This document shows positions 9,641-21,188 of a stretch of 64,000 nucleotides of DNA, piece by piece. The position numbers and the translations under genes are program-made. The stretch comes from Halococcus salifodinae DSM 8989 (GTDB taxonomy: Archaea; Halobacteriota; Halobacteria; Halobacteriales; Halococcaceae), in assembly GCF_000336935.1 (NCBI RefSeq), contig NZ_AOME01000051.1, positions 224,919 to 288,918 of the forward strand, given 5' to 3'. Each line of letters begins with the position of its first letter. Position 1 is the first letter of the stretch. The notes beneath the pieces were generated by a model. The model was not told where the DNA came from. It did no database searches and saw only the letters and a program-made list of their open reading frames with translations.

Positions 9641-10413
9641 TGGCGCGGGCCGAATCGGCACGCGTCGAGCCCGTGCCCGGCGAACCCGCCGCCGTGATCG
9701 AGAGCGAGGACGAGCGCGCTCTCTGTGTGGCCGACTACCACGCCGGACTCGAAGCCGGGCTGGGTCGCCAGGGTGTCGAACTCCCGAGCCAGTCACGCGA
9801 ACGCCGCGAACACCTGCTTTCGCTGTGCGACGAGACGAGCGCGGAGCGGGTCGTCTTCCTCGGCGATCTCGCCCACGCCATCGGCGGCGCACGGGGAGCC
9901 GAGCGCGACGAGCTCGAAACGCTGTTCGCCGCACTCGACGGCCGGGCGTCGGTGACGGTCGTGAAAGGCAATCACGACGGCGCAATCGACTCGCTGGCCG
10001 ACGAGGTGGGAATCGAGATCAACGTGACACCGACCGACGGCACCACGTTCGGTAACGTGGGACTCGCACACGGCCACACGTGGCCGAGCCGGGAGGTACT
10101 GGAGTGTGAGGTGGTCTGTGTCGGCCACGAACATCCGACCGTGCGCCTGGAGGACGACGTGGGCGGGAGCCGGGCCGAGCGCGCGTGGCTCCGCGGCCGG
10201 CTCGCACCGGAGCCGTTCGTCGACCACCACGGTGAGGGGCTCGCGATCGACGGAGAGTTGGTGGTGTGTCCGGCGTTCAACGACCTCTCGGGCGGGACGT
10301 GGGTGAACGTGCGTGGCCAGGAGTTTCTCGCGCCGTTTCTGCCGGACGGGCTCGCGGAAGGCGAGGCGTACCTGCTCGACGGGACCCGACTCGGGAACTA
10401 CGAACGAGTCTGA
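9640..10413 (+). CDS. Calcineurin-like metallophosphoesterase of the RPA operon
   Basis: A 257-residue protein with the ordered metallophosphoesterase motifs: D-x-H in VADYHAG, GD in FLGDLAH, GNHD in VKGNHDG, and GH pairs in LAHGHTW and CVGHEHP. It probably uses two metal ions to hydrolyse phosphomonoesters or diesters, perhaps at DNA ends given its neighbours. ATG 9640 shares one base with the preceding TGA, so it is the third gene of the rpa1-rpap1 operon. A related phosphoesterase (Rpe) is linked to RPA genes in Haloferax. An upstream in-frame extension to 9601 exists but would overlap the previous gene by 40 nt. Its 3' end overlaps the convergent membrane gene by 16 nt. Confidence 0.9.
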   Translation: MARAESARVEPVPGEPAAVIESEDERALCVADYHAGLEAGLGRQGVELPSQSRERREHLLSLCDETSAERVVFLGDLAHAIGGARGAERDELETLFAALDGRASVTVVKGNHDGAIDSLADEVGIEINVTPTDGTTFGNVGLAHGHTWPSREVLECEVVCVGHEHPTVRLEDDVGGSRAERAWLRGRLAPEPFVDHHGEGLAIDGELVVCPAFNDLSGGTWVNVRGQEFLAPFLPDGLAEGEAYLLDGTRLGNYERV

Positions 10414-10679
10414 CCGACGAACCGCCACGTCGTTCCGATCGCCACCGCCACGAACCCGGCGACGGCGAGCACGGCGGCCGCCATCGGCGGTTCACCACTC
10501 GGAATGCCACCAGCATTCAGCGCGCGCACACTCAGACTGATCAGCAGGCCGGTACTGCCGATGAGCATCGCCACGCTGTATCGGAACCGACGACGAGCGA
10601 GAACGTCCACGAGCGACTGGGCAAACAGGAGGCCGCCGGTGACGAGATAGGCCAGCCAGGAGACGAGCGCGAGGTTCAC
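10398..10679 (-). CDS. Small membrane protein of unknown function
   Basis: 93 residues starting with GTG at 10679, with about three hydrophobic helices (residues 3-22, 35-52 and 65-85) separated by short basic loops (ARRRFRYS). No catalytic motif is visible. A T-rich TATA-like element (around 10698-10708) lies about 20-30 nt upstream on the minus strand. The gene is convergent with the phosphoesterase and overlaps its 3' end by 16 nt. The hydrophobic pattern and codon use support a real gene; function is unknown. Confidence 0.6.
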   Translation of the reverse strand: MNLALVSWLAYLVTGGLLFAQSLVDVLARRRFRYSVAMLIGSTGLLISLSVRALNAGGIPSGEPPMAAAVLAVAGFVAVAIGTTWRFVGQTRS

Positions 10680-10907
10680 GTTTGTGTGATGAATGACGGG
10701 AACAAAAACATTAGGCCACGAACACCATCGTTTTGTCTCCGCCGGTCGGCAACGAAAACATACTTCCTATATTCAGACGGTCACTTATCGCATACGCAAA
10801 CCATTCGAGGACACTAAAATTTAAATTCATGATTGGTACTGGTACAAAATAGCTACTTCCGGGCACAGGAATACTTATCGCGTTTCTAAAACGATCTTCT
10901 CTAGTCG
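10680..10907. other. AT-rich non-coding stretch at the left edge of the DUF2332 insert
   Basis: No convincing gene is seen. The composition falls far below the GC level of the surroundings, with runs such as AAATTTAAATTC near 10820. Two candidate promoter elements precede the next gene: ATACTTATCG at 10871-10880 and TTTCTAAA at 10883-10890. Confidence 0.55.
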
Positions 10908-11936
10908 ATGACTGGCTACAAGAATGCATTCGATAAATTCGCTCGTGTTGAGGCTAGGGGATCATCCCCACTATACGAAACGCTCTCACTTGGAGTCGCA
11001 GGCGACGAGGAGCTTCTCGTGCTTGCTGGCGAGGTTCCAAACGACCAACCTGCTCCCAATCTCCTTTTTGCTGCAACCCAGTATCTCCTTTTCGAGCGGC
11101 CGGCCGAACCGCTTGCAGACCGTTTTCCAAGCATCCAGACCTCTCGAAAACCTCCCGAAGAAAACACGTACGAGACGTTTCGAAACTTTTGTCTCGACCA
11201 TCGAGACGAACTCGTCTCACTTTTCCACTCGCGTCGTGTTCAAACGAATGTCGTGCAACGGAGCTCGATTCTTCTCCCTGTCTTCGAGTATGTTTCTCGT
11301 CAGTGCAATCGAACACAGATCGGACTCGTCGAGATTGGTTCAAGCGCTGGCCTGAATCTGCTATGGGACAGATACGGTTATCGCTACGGAGGACACGCAC
11401 AGTGTGGAGACCGCCAGAATCCAGTACAACTGTCGTGTGATGTCCGTGGTGGTAACAGCCTGCCGCTCCCTGACAAACTGCCACCGGTAGGGAAACGACT
11501 TGGAATCGACCTCAATACGCTTGACGTTCGAGATGAAGACGATGTACGCTGGCTTCGTGCCCTCATCTGGCCTGAACACGAAGAGCGACGGGACATGATC
11601 GAAGGAGCAGTTTCCGTAGCTCGTGAATCACCGCCGGAGCTTGTGGAAGGAAATGCATTGACTGAGCTGCGAAACATCTGCAACAAAGTCCCAAAGGACG
11701 AACAACTATGTCTTTTCAACACCCACGTTCTCTACCAATTCACCTCTCAACAACAAGAAACGTTCGCGGAACTCGTCGACGGGATCGGACGGGATCGAGA
11801 TCTGTTCTGGGCGAACTGTGAGTGGCATGGCGATGAACCCGAAGTACGCTTTGTCGAGTATACTAATGGGGCGAAATCTACTGGTGTTCTGGCGCTTTAC
11901 GATGCACATGGACGGTGGATAGAGTGGTGTCACTGA
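10908..11936 (+). CDS. DUF2332 family protein
   Basis: 342 residues with the full DUF2332 pattern: an N-terminal SPLYETL block and NLLFAATQYLL; TNVVQRSSILLP near residue 110; the best-conserved core EIGSSAGLNLLWDRYGYRYG at about 140-160; then RLGIDL and ALIWPEHEERR. The core EIGSSAGLNL resembles a methyltransferase motif I, so SAM binding is possible, but no activity is established for the family. The gene is clearly lower in GC and uses more A/T-ending codons than its neighbours. AT-rich DNA flanks it on both sides. Both facts suggest recent acquisition. The family is more common in bacteria. It has no operon partner. Confidence 0.88.
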   Translation: MTGYKNAFDKFARVEARGSSPLYETLSLGVAGDEELLVLAGEVPNDQPAPNLLFAATQYLLFERPAEPLADRFPSIQTSRKPPEENTYETFRNFCLDHRDELVSLFHSRRVQTNVVQRSSILLPVFEYVSRQCNRTQIGLVEIGSSAGLNLLWDRYGYRYGGHAQCGDRQNPVQLSCDVRGGNSLPLPDKLPPVGKRLGIDLNTLDVRDEDDVRWLRALIWPEHEERRDMIEGAVSVARESPPELVEGNALTELRNICNKVPKDEQLCLFNTHVLYQFTSQQQETFAELVDGIGRDRDLFWANCEWHGDEPEVRFVEYTNGAKSTGVLALYDAHGRWIEWCH

Positions 11937-12062
11937 TTACTAAACATCTTGAAGTTGGCCGGAGAAATCCACCATGGATGATCTGCTGAGATCTGTCTGA
12001 TGGGACTCGATTCCAGACGAAACCGAACTATTTGTGTCTCAATCACGGGTCGTGTTCGGTAA
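11937..12062. other. AT-rich spacer after the DUF2332 gene
   Basis: No gene is seen. Base composition stays low until about 12050 and then returns to the GC-rich background at the PH-domain remnant, marking the right edge of the insert. Confidence 0.45.
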
Positions 12063-12242
12063 CCCGACAGAACTTATGACACAGAACTCACCGCACCACA
12101 AGACGTGATCAAGCGGCTCCGCGGCCTGGGAACTGTCGCGTTCCGGACCGACGGGAGTTCGATGCTGAGCTTCTCCGGAATCCCGAACTACGAGGCGGTC
12201 GCCGACGCGGTGCGGGAGCGACAACGCGCGTTCGAAAGCTGA
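12063..12242 (+). pseudogene. C-terminal remnant of a bacterial-type PH-domain (bPH2/YdbT-like) protein
   Basis: The frame is open from 12063 to TGA 12242. It reads like the end of a membrane-linked PH-domain protein: a basic GLGTVAFRTDG strand pair, then FSGIPNYEAVADAVRERQ. There is no ATG; GTG 12105 would remove half the strand. Upstream lies AT-rich foreign DNA, so the gene probably lost its 5' part when the DUF2332 segment arrived. The alternative is a very short real gene from GTG 12105 (45 residues), which I think less likely. Confidence 0.5.
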
Positions 12243-12276
12243 CTGCCGGTTCCGGCGAAACGTCGGTGAGACGGAG

Positions 12277-12284
12277 TTCTTAAT
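12277..12284 (+). promoter_or_regulatory. TATA-like element of the Lhr-like helicase gene
   Basis: TTCTTAAT lies 25-32 nt before ATG 12309, consistent with a leaderless start. Confidence 0.5.
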
Positions 12285-12308
12285 CGGCTCGCGCCCCTTC
12301 CCTATTCA

Positions 12309-15146
12309 ATGGCAGACAGCGAGGCCGCCGGCCCTGCGGCGGCCTTCACGCATCTCGGGAGTGCGGTCAGGACGGCGCTCTCCGAGCGCGGGTTCGAGAC
12401 ACCCACCGAGCCACAGCGCAAGGCGATCCCGCCGCTCGCCGCCGGCCGGGACGGCCTCGTGATCGCGCCGACGGGAACCGGCAAAACCGAGACCGCGATG
12501 TTGCCGGTGTTCGACGCGGTCGCCGGGACGGAGCGGTTCGGTATCTCGGTGCTCTACATCACGCCACTCAGGGCGCTCAACCGCGACATGCGCGACCGAC
12601 TCGACTGGTGGGGCGACCAGCTCGATCTCGACATCGACGTTCGCCACGGCGACACCACCCAGTACCAGCGACAAAAGCAGGCCAACGATCCGCCCGACGT
12701 GCTCGTGACGACGCCCGAGACCCTCCAGGCGATGTTGACTGGCGAGAAACTCCGGAAAGCCCTGTCTGACGTCTCACATATCGTGATCGACGAGGTCCAC
12801 GAACTCGCGGCATCGAAGCGCGGCGCACAGCTCACGATCGGGCTCGAACGCCTCCGCGAGCTCGCGAACGCGTTCCAGCGGATCGGGCTCTCGGCGACCG
12901 TCGGCGACCCCGGCGAAGTAGGCAAATTCCTCACCGGTGATCGGGGCTGCGAGCTGATCGAGGTCGACGTCGGCAGCCGACTCGACGTCCGGGTGCGCGA
13001 GCCCCACGTCACCGACGAGGACGAGCGACTCGCGGGCGAACTCGCCACCGAACCCCCGCTTGCGAGCCACGTCCGTGCGATCCGCGATCTCGTCGCCGAC
13101 AACGAGTCGACGCTGATCTTCGTCAACACCCGCCAGACCGCCGAAGCGCTCGGCTCGCGGTGCAACGCGCTCGATTTACCTATTGGGGTGCATCACGGCT
13201 CGCTCTCGAAGGAGGCCCGCATCGAAGTCGAGGACGCGTTCAAAGCCGGCGAGCTCGACGGACTCCTCTGTACGTCCTCGATGGAGCTCGGAATCGACGT
13301 GGGGCGAGTCGATCACGTGATCCAGTACCAGAGCCCTCGCGAGGTCGCCCGCCTCCTCCAGCGCGTCGGGCGTGCGGGCCACCGCGCCGATCGCCTTTCG
13401 TCGGGGACCGTTCTCACCACGCGGCCGGACGACACCCTCGAAGCGCTCGCGATCTGCCGGCGCGCCCACGAGGGCCTCGTCGAACCCGCGGAAATCCACC
13501 ACGGCAGTCTCGACACGGTGGCGAACCAGATCGCAGGGCTCGTCATGGACTTCGGTGAGATTGCAGCCGCACGAGCGTACGAGATCGTGACTCGTGCCTA
13601 TCCGTTTCGCGACCTCTCCCGCGAGCGGTTCAAGGCGGTCGTCCGCGAGCTCTCGGGCAATCGGATCCTCTGGCTCGACGAGGAGGCCGACCGGCTCGAA
13701 AAATCGGGCGGCACGTGGCAGTACTTCTACGCGAACCTCTCGATGATCCCGGACGAGGAGACCTACACGGTCGCCGACATGGCCTCGGGACGGACGATCG
13801 GGACGCTCGACGAGCGGTTCGTGGTCAACTTCGCGGGGCCAGGCGAGGTGTTCATCCAACGGGGCGAGATGTGGCGGATCGCGGAGGTCGACGACGAGGA
13901 GAGCGAGGTGAAGGTGAGCCCGATCGAGGACCCTGCTGGCGAAGTTCCCTCGTGGACCGGCCAGGAGATCCCGGTGCCGCGGCCGGTCGCGGGCGAGGTC
14001 GGCGCGATCCAGGGTCGGGCGGGCGAATCGTTCGCCGGCGGTGCGTCGCAGGAGTCGGTGGCGCGCGACCTCGTCGATCGCTACCCAACCGACGAGTACA
14101 CCGCGAGCGAGGCGCTCGGGCCGATCGAACGCCACGCCGAGACCGACGCGCCGATGCCGACCGACGACCGGATCGTGGTGGAGTACGCAAACCGCGACGC
14201 GGTGGTGAACGCCGCGTTCGGCCACACCGTGAACGAGACGTTGGGGCGCGTGCTGTCGGCGCTGCTCGGCCAGCAGACCGGCTCGTCGGTCGGGATGGAG
14301 ATCGACCCCTACCGGATCGAACTCGACGTTCCTCGCGGCGTGGCGGGTCGGGACATCGTCGAAATCCTCGAAGACACCGACCCCGCACACGTCGAGGGGA
14401 TCATCGAACTCAGTCTCAAGAACTCCGACGCGCTGAAGTTCAAGCTCGCCCAGGTCGCGGCCACCTTTGGCGCGCTCAAGTCGTGGCAGGGAAACGAGCG
14501 CTTCGGCCGGGATCGGCTGCTCGCGGCGCTCGAAGGTACCCCCGTCTACGACGAGGCCGTCCGCGAGGTGTTCCACGAGGATCTGGCTGTCGAGACCGCC
14601 GGCGAGATCCTCGCGGCCATCCAGAACGGCGAGATCGCGATCGAAACTCACGGCGGTCGCACGCCCATCGGGATCGACGGGCGGTCGTCCGGAACCGAAC
14701 TGCTCGCCCCCGAAAACGCCGACGCGAGCGTGATCGAGACGATCCGCGAGCGGATCCGGGAGGACCGGATGCGTCTGCTCTGTCTGCACTGCGAGGAGTG
14801 GGAGCGCACCCAGGAGGTGGGCCGAATTCCCGACCAGCCCGAGTGCCCGCTGTGTGGCTCGACTCGGGTCGCGGCGCTCAATCCGTGGGCCGAGGAGGTC
14901 GTGGCGGCGGTTCGGGCCGACGAGAAGGACGACGAGCAGGAAAAACAGACCCAGCGCGCCCACCAGGCCGCGACGCTCGTCCAGAGTCACGGCAAGCAGG
15001 CCGTGATCGCGCTCGCCGCCCGCGGGGTCGGCCCACACAACGCCGCCCGGATCATCGCGAAGCTCCGCGAGAACGAAGACGATTTCTACCGCGATATTCT
15101 GGCCCAGGAACGTCAGTACGCTCGCACCCAGTCGTTCTGGGACTGA
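12309..15146 (+). CDS. lhr: Lhr-like superfamily 2 DNA helicase
   Basis: 945 residues. RecA-like domain 1 has the Walker A lysine at 59 (APTGTGKTET), the DEVH box at about 161-164 and SAT near residue 195. Domain 2 has FVNTRQTAEALGSR, then CTSSMELGIDVGRVDHVIQY and QRVGRAGHR (motifs V and VI). A winged-helix and Lhr-core region follows, with the characteristic late block GRVLSALLGQQ. Near residues 825-855 two CxxC pairs (CLHC and CPLC) suggest a zinc site. Lhr enzymes translocate 3'-5' on single-stranded DNA and unwind RNA:DNA and branched substrates in repair. It is monocistronic. Archaeal genomes often carry two such helicases; I cannot tell which paralogue this is. Confidence 0.93.
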   Translation: MADSEAAGPAAAFTHLGSAVRTALSERGFETPTEPQRKAIPPLAAGRDGLVIAPTGTGKTETAMLPVFDAVAGTERFGISVLYITPLRALNRDMRDRLDWWGDQLDLDIDVRHGDTTQYQRQKQANDPPDVLVTTPETLQAMLTGEKLRKALSDVSHIVIDEVHELAASKRGAQLTIGLERLRELANAFQRIGLSATVGDPGEVGKFLTGDRGCELIEVDVGSRLDVRVREPHVTDEDERLAGELATEPPLASHVRAIRDLVADNESTLIFVNTRQTAEALGSRCNALDLPIGVHHGSLSKEARIEVEDAFKAGELDGLLCTSSMELGIDVGRVDHVIQYQSPREVARLLQRVGRAGHRADRLSSGTVLTTRPDDTLEALAICRRAHEGLVEPAEIHHGSLDTVANQIAGLVMDFGEIAAARAYEIVTRAYPFRDLSRERFKAVVRELSGNRILWLDEEADRLEKSGGTWQYFYANLSMIPDEETYTVADMASGRTIGTLDERFVVNFAGPGEVFIQRGEMWRIAEVDDEESEVKVSPIEDPAGEVPSWTGQEIPVPRPVAGEVGAIQGRAGESFAGGASQESVARDLVDRYPTDEYTASEALGPIERHAETDAPMPTDDRIVVEYANRDAVVNAAFGHTVNETLGRVLSALLGQQTGSSVGMEIDPYRIELDVPRGVAGRDIVEILEDTDPAHVEGIIELSLKNSDALKFKLAQVAATFGALKSWQGNERFGRDRLLAALEGTPVYDEAVREVFHEDLAVETAGEILAAIQNGEIAIETHGGRTPIGIDGRSSGTELLAPENADASVIETIRERIREDRMRLLCLHCEEWERTQEVGRIPDQPECPLCGSTRVAALNPWAEEVVAAVRADEKDDEQEKQTQRAHQAATLVQSHGKQAVIALAARGVGPHNAARIIAKLRENEDDFYRDILAQERQYARTQSFWD

Positions 15147-15243
15147 TGGGGAGGCGGTGTATCCCTGGACGATCCTCCGTGGTCACGTACTGCGACCCCA
15201 TCCGTTTCGCAACTGTTATTGTTCGATTCGGACATAATCTGGT

Positions 15244-16656
15244 ATGGCCGATCTGCCGCCCCGTCGGTGGCTCGTTCGTGGGCTACTGGGGGTGATCGTG
15301 GTCTCGCTGTTGCTGTTCAGCGGTGTGCTGACGCTCTCGTACGAGGAGCCGACGCTCGAAACCAGCGTCACCGAGTCCGCGCCCGAGGGCGATACGGTGG
15401 TCGCCAGTCAGGGCTGGAACGCACGCAACGTCTCGCTGCCCGGCCGTCCGGCCCGGCTCGTCTCGGTCAATCAGTCGGGTGCCGTCGAGTGGACACACGG
15501 CGGACCGAACGGGACCGACAACTGGTTTTACGACGTCGACCCGCTGCCGAACGGCAATCTGCTGGTCGTGAACCCGGTCCAGGACAACACCGTGGTTTAC
15601 GAGTTCGATCCCGACACGCAGAAACGGGTCTGGACCGAGCGGTTCGATCTCGTCGACATCCACGACGTCGATCTCATCAACGACGACGAGCTCCTCGTCG
15701 CGGGCATCAACTACGACGAGGACCGCCCGAGCCGGGATCGGGTGTTCGTCTACAACCGCACCACCAACGACGTGACGTGGAAGTGGCTGTTCAAGAACCA
15801 CTACCCCGCCGACGCGGACAAGGGGGTCCGAACCGAGGACTGGACCCACGTCAACGACGTCGATGCGGTCCGCAATGGCGAGTTCCTCGTCTCGGTCCGC
15901 AACATGGATCAGGTGATTTCGATCAACCGCTCGACGAAGGACATCGAGCTGCGTCTCGGTCGGGACGACGATCACGAAACGCTGTACGAACAGCACAACC
16001 CGACGTATTTCGAGAGCGAGAACGGGACGCCCACGATCCTGGTGGCGGATTCGGAGAACGATCGAATCGTGGAGTACGCCCGCGTCGGCGGACCACCGGG
16101 CGAGGGTGAGTGGAAACGCACCTGGACCCTGACTGGCGATCTGAACTGGCCGCGCGACGCCGATCGCCTCCCGAACGGCAACACCCTCGTGGTGGACTCG
16201 ATGAACCACCGGGTGATCGAGGTCACACCGGCCGGTGAGGTGGTTTGGGAGATGGACGCTCCGTGGGCCACCTACGACGCCGAGCGGGTGGCCCACGGCG
16301 ACGAGCCAGGCGGACCGACCATCACCGATCAGAACGCTTCGGGGAACGTCACGCTCTACGGCGGGAGCGAGACGGGTGTCTCTGGTGCACCGACGATTCC
16401 GAGCGCCGTCAAGGGTGTGGTTGCGAAAACACCGCTGCCGGCCGGAGCGACGGCTCTCGCCGAGAGCTGGCGGCGGGTCTCGCCGTGGTTCAAGCCGACG
16501 TGGATGCCGATCTGGGCGTTTTCGATCGTGGTGGTCTCGCTGAGCGTGCTGTTGGTCTGGGGCGTCGGCGAGGGAGTTTATCAGCGCCGGCGCATCCAGC
16601 AGCGACTCGCGGGGTCGCTCGGGAGTATCCGCCACCGACTGGAACGCGGTCGGTAA
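15244..16656 (+). CDS. Arylsulfotransferase (ASST)-like beta-propeller membrane protein
   Basis: 470 residues with an N-terminal helix (about 10-32), a large extracellular domain and a C-terminal helix (about 420-440) followed by a basic cytoplasmic tail. The external part repeats the pattern DVDPLPNGNLLVV ... DADRLPNGNTLVV, as in ASST and PQQ-type propellers, with six or so blades. It contains several N-x-S/T sites (NVS, NQS, NGT, NRT) likely to be N-glycosylated. Haloarchaeal members are annotated as arylsulfotransferases, but a sulfated phenol donor in this cell is unproven. A structural or surface role is equally possible. It is transcribed alone. Confidence 0.8.
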   Translation: MADLPPRRWLVRGLLGVIVVSLLLFSGVLTLSYEEPTLETSVTESAPEGDTVVASQGWNARNVSLPGRPARLVSVNQSGAVEWTHGGPNGTDNWFYDVDPLPNGNLLVVNPVQDNTVVYEFDPDTQKRVWTERFDLVDIHDVDLINDDELLVAGINYDEDRPSRDRVFVYNRTTNDVTWKWLFKNHYPADADKGVRTEDWTHVNDVDAVRNGEFLVSVRNMDQVISINRSTKDIELRLGRDDDHETLYEQHNPTYFESENGTPTILVADSENDRIVEYARVGGPPGEGEWKRTWTLTGDLNWPRDADRLPNGNTLVVDSMNHRVIEVTPAGEVVWEMDAPWATYDAERVAHGDEPGGPTITDQNASGNVTLYGGSETGVSGAPTIPSAVKGVVAKTPLPAGATALAESWRRVSPWFKPTWMPIWAFSIVVVSLSVLLVWGVGEGVYQRRRIQQRLAGSLGSIRHRLERGR

Positions 16657-16724
16657 CGCTGGGCTGACGCGATACCGACCGTCGACGACAGCATTTCGTC
16701 GCCGCCGATCGACTGCCCGAGAAA

Positions 16725-16733
16725 GTTTTTACC
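16725..16733 (+). promoter_or_regulatory. TATA-like element of the ArsR-type regulator gene
   Basis: GTTTTTACC lies 22-30 nt before ATG 16755, fitting a leaderless transcript. Confidence 0.5.
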
Positions 16734-16754
16734 TTCCCTGCCAGTAGTCCGCGT

Positions 16755-17636
16755 ATGAGCAAGCCGGACATCCAGGAGTGTGTCGAGTGCGTCGCACCGG
16801 CCGACGCGTTCGCGCTCATCGGGAACGAGACCCGGCTGAGCATCCTCGAAGCGCTCTGGCGCACAGACGAGGAACCCGTGCGGTTCTCGACGCTCAACGA
16901 TGCGGTCGGCATGCGTGACAGCGCGCAGTTCAACTACCACCTCGGGAAGCTCACCGACCAGTACGTCCGGAAGACCGACGACGGCTACGAGCTCCGGAAC
17001 GCCGGCGCGAAGGTCGTCCGAGCGGTGATCGCGGGGTCGTTCAACGAACACCCGCACCTCGATTCGTTCGCGATCGACGACGGCTGCACCCGGTGTGGCG
17101 AGGCGCTCGTCGCGAGCTACGCCGACGAGATGCTGGCGCTCGACTGTCCCGACTGCGGCCGGGCCCACGGCGAGTACTCCTTCCCGCCCGGCGGGCTCCA
17201 CGACCGCACGAACGAGGAGGTGCTCGACGCGTTCGACCAGCGGGTGCGCCATCTCCACTGCCTCGCGAAAGACGGCGTCTGTCCCGAGTGCAGCGGCCGA
17301 ATGGAGACCACGATCTCGAAGGAGGGCGAGTGCTGTCTCGGCGTCGGGCTCCGGGCGGATCACGTCTGCGAGCACTGCGATCACAGCCTCTGCTCGGCGA
17401 TCGGGCTGAGTCTGCTCGATCGTTCGCCCGTCGTGGCCTTCTACCGCGACCACGGGATCGATCTCGGGGCGCAGCCGTACTGGCAGCTCGGCTGGTGTGT
17501 GAGCGACGATTATACTACTGTTCGGTCGGACGAGCCGTGGGAGCTCGAAATCGACATCGTGCTCGACGACGAACGGCTCCGAGCGACCCTCGACGGCGAT
17601 TTGGCGCTCGTCGATAGCCAGCGCATCGACGCCTAA
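16755..17636 (+). CDS. ArsR-type winged-helix regulator with zinc-ribbon C-terminal half
   Basis: 293 residues. Residues 12-95 are an ArsR-type winged helix (FALIGNETRLSILEALW, then FNYHLGKLTDQYV). The C-terminal two thirds carry several CxxC pairs: CTRCGEAL, CPDCGRAH, CPECSGRM and CEHCDHSLC. These form at least two zinc ribbons. This combination is frequent in haloarchaea. The zinc part may bind an effector or a partner protein; the regulon is unknown. The gene stands alone between the ASST-like gene and a small membrane protein. Confidence 0.85.
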   Translation: MSKPDIQECVECVAPADAFALIGNETRLSILEALWRTDEEPVRFSTLNDAVGMRDSAQFNYHLGKLTDQYVRKTDDGYELRNAGAKVVRAVIAGSFNEHPHLDSFAIDDGCTRCGEALVASYADEMLALDCPDCGRAHGEYSFPPGGLHDRTNEEVLDAFDQRVRHLHCLAKDGVCPECSGRMETTISKEGECCLGVGLRADHVCEHCDHSLCSAIGLSLLDRSPVVAFYRDHGIDLGAQPYWQLGWCVSDDYTTVRSDEPWELEIDIVLDDERLRATLDGDLALVDSQRIDA

Positions 17637-17762
17637 CTCTCACGGCGATTCTCTCGCGGTGTGTTCGGCCCCGGTAGCTACTGAACTCGATTTCAGTAGC
17701 CATTGTTACAGAAATGATTTTCAGATTATATTTATTGGAATCGGGGCCGTGTCTCTACCTGT

Positions 17763-18041
17763 ATGAGGCGACGAACCACTCGGCACGGGCGGACTGGGGA
17801 ACCGCGGCTGGACAGGCAGATCGGATGGGGCGAGCTGGTGGTCGTGAGCGGGATGGCGCTGTGCATCCCGCTGGTGCTGTGGACGATCACCAACCCGCTG
17901 CTCGCAGCGGGCGTCGGCGCACTCGCGGTCGGCGCGTACGTGCTGGCGCGAATCGGCGCACGACTCGTCCGGGAATCGGTCGGCAGCAAGACCGACGAAA
18001 CGAGCGAAGCGGGCGGCACGAGCGGCCAGACAGCCGACTGA
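17763..18041 (+). CDS. Small membrane protein of unknown function
   Basis: 92 residues: a basic N-terminus, two hydrophobic helices (about 24-42 and 45-64) and a polar acidic tail. The AT-rich stretch ATATTTATTG at about 17728-17737 lies 25-35 nt before ATG 17763 and is a good TATA element, which supports a real gene. It ends 15 nt from the convergent AAA ATPase gene. No family is recognised. Confidence 0.55.
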   Translation: MRRRTTRHGRTGEPRLDRQIGWGELVVVSGMALCIPLVLWTITNPLLAAGVGALAVGAYVLARIGARLVRESVGSKTDETSEAGGTSGQTAD

Positions 18042-18056
18042 ATCGGCGAGCCGGCC

Positions 18057-20427
<2,371 letters not shown>

Positions 20428-20520
20428 CGACGGGGATTCTCGGACCCCTACTGCTCGGCCGGCAGCGTCGTCGGGGCTGTATCGACACGAGTCATCGGAC
20501 CATCACCATCAACCGGCGGA

Positions 20521-20530
20521 ATATTTAATC
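20521..20530 (+). promoter_or_regulatory. TATA element of the amphi-Trp operon
   Basis: ATATTTAATC lies 24-33 nt before ATG 20554 and is one of the clearest haloarchaeal TATA boxes in the window. Confidence 0.6.
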
Positions 20531-20553
20531 GGAATCGTCGCGTAGTCGGAAGT

Positions 20554-20793
20554 ATGGCGGAGAAAAACATCGACGAGGACGAACTCGACCGTGCCGAAGC
20601 CGCCGACCGCCTCCGCGAGATCGCGGACGATCTCGAATCTGGCGAGGATTTCGACGTCGATATCCGCAACAAGACGATCTCGCTTCGTCCGCCTTCGGTC
20701 ATCGGCTTCGAGGTCGGGGCGCGAGAGAGCTCCTCGATCCTCCGTGGCCGGCGTGAGTCGGTGACGATCACGATGGACTGGAGGCCGGACTGA
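20554..20793 (+). CDS. Amphi-Trp domain protein
   Basis: 79 residues. An acidic start leads to a helix (AADRLREIADDLESGEDFDV), then beta strands ending in a Trp-containing strand (VTITMDWRPD). This is the amphi-Trp domain pattern; the function of the family is not known. Its last base is shared with the start of the next gene (TGATG), so the pair forms an operon. Confidence 0.82.
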   Translation: MAEKNIDEDELDRAEAADRLREIADDLESGEDFDVDIRNKTISLRPPSVIGFEVGARESSSILRGRRESVTITMDWRPD

Positions 20794-21155
20794 TGGCGAT
20801 TCTCGACAGCGTCGTCATCTTCCTCGTCAGTCTGATCCTCGGGACGGTCGGGATCTACGCCGGGGTTCGACTCGTTGCCGACCGCGACGTCGGATACACC
20901 AACGCCGCCATCACGGCCCTGATCGGTGCGCTGGTGTGGGGATTGGTGAGTTTCTTCATCGGCTGGGTCCCGCTTCTCGGACCGCTGCTGATGCTCGTCA
21001 TCTGGATCGGCGTCATCAACTGGCGCTATCCAGGTGGCTGGGTCGCCGCGGCCGGGATCGGTCTCGTCGCCTGGGTCGTGGTCTTCATCGTGGCGTACGT
21101 GCTCGCGACGGTCGGGTTCATCACGCCGGACGCGCTCGGCGTCCCCGGAATCTGA
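20793..21155 (+). CDS. Four-helix membrane protein of unknown function
   Basis: 120 residues with about four hydrophobic helices (3-25, 36-55, 58-76 and 85-110) and the central motif GWVPLLGPLLMLVIWIGVINWRYPGG-like split by Pro and Gly. It is cotranscribed with the amphi-Trp gene by a one-base overlap. No enzyme motif is seen. It may anchor the amphi-Trp partner at the membrane (inference). Confidence 0.78.
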   Translation: MAILDSVVIFLVSLILGTVGIYAGVRLVADRDVGYTNAAITALIGALVWGLVSFFIGWVPLLGPLLMLVIWIGVINWRYPGGWVAAAGIGLVAWVVVFIVAYVLATVGFITPDALGVPGI

Positions 21156-21188
21156 ACCGTCCGGTGCTTCGGTTTTCGTGGCCGGCAC

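Noticed and set aside
7907-9985. A 692-codon open frame on the minus strand across the RPAP and phosphoesterase genes
   Set aside because: It is an antisense shadow caused by GC-rich codon use. The plus-strand genes have clear families and overlapping starts.
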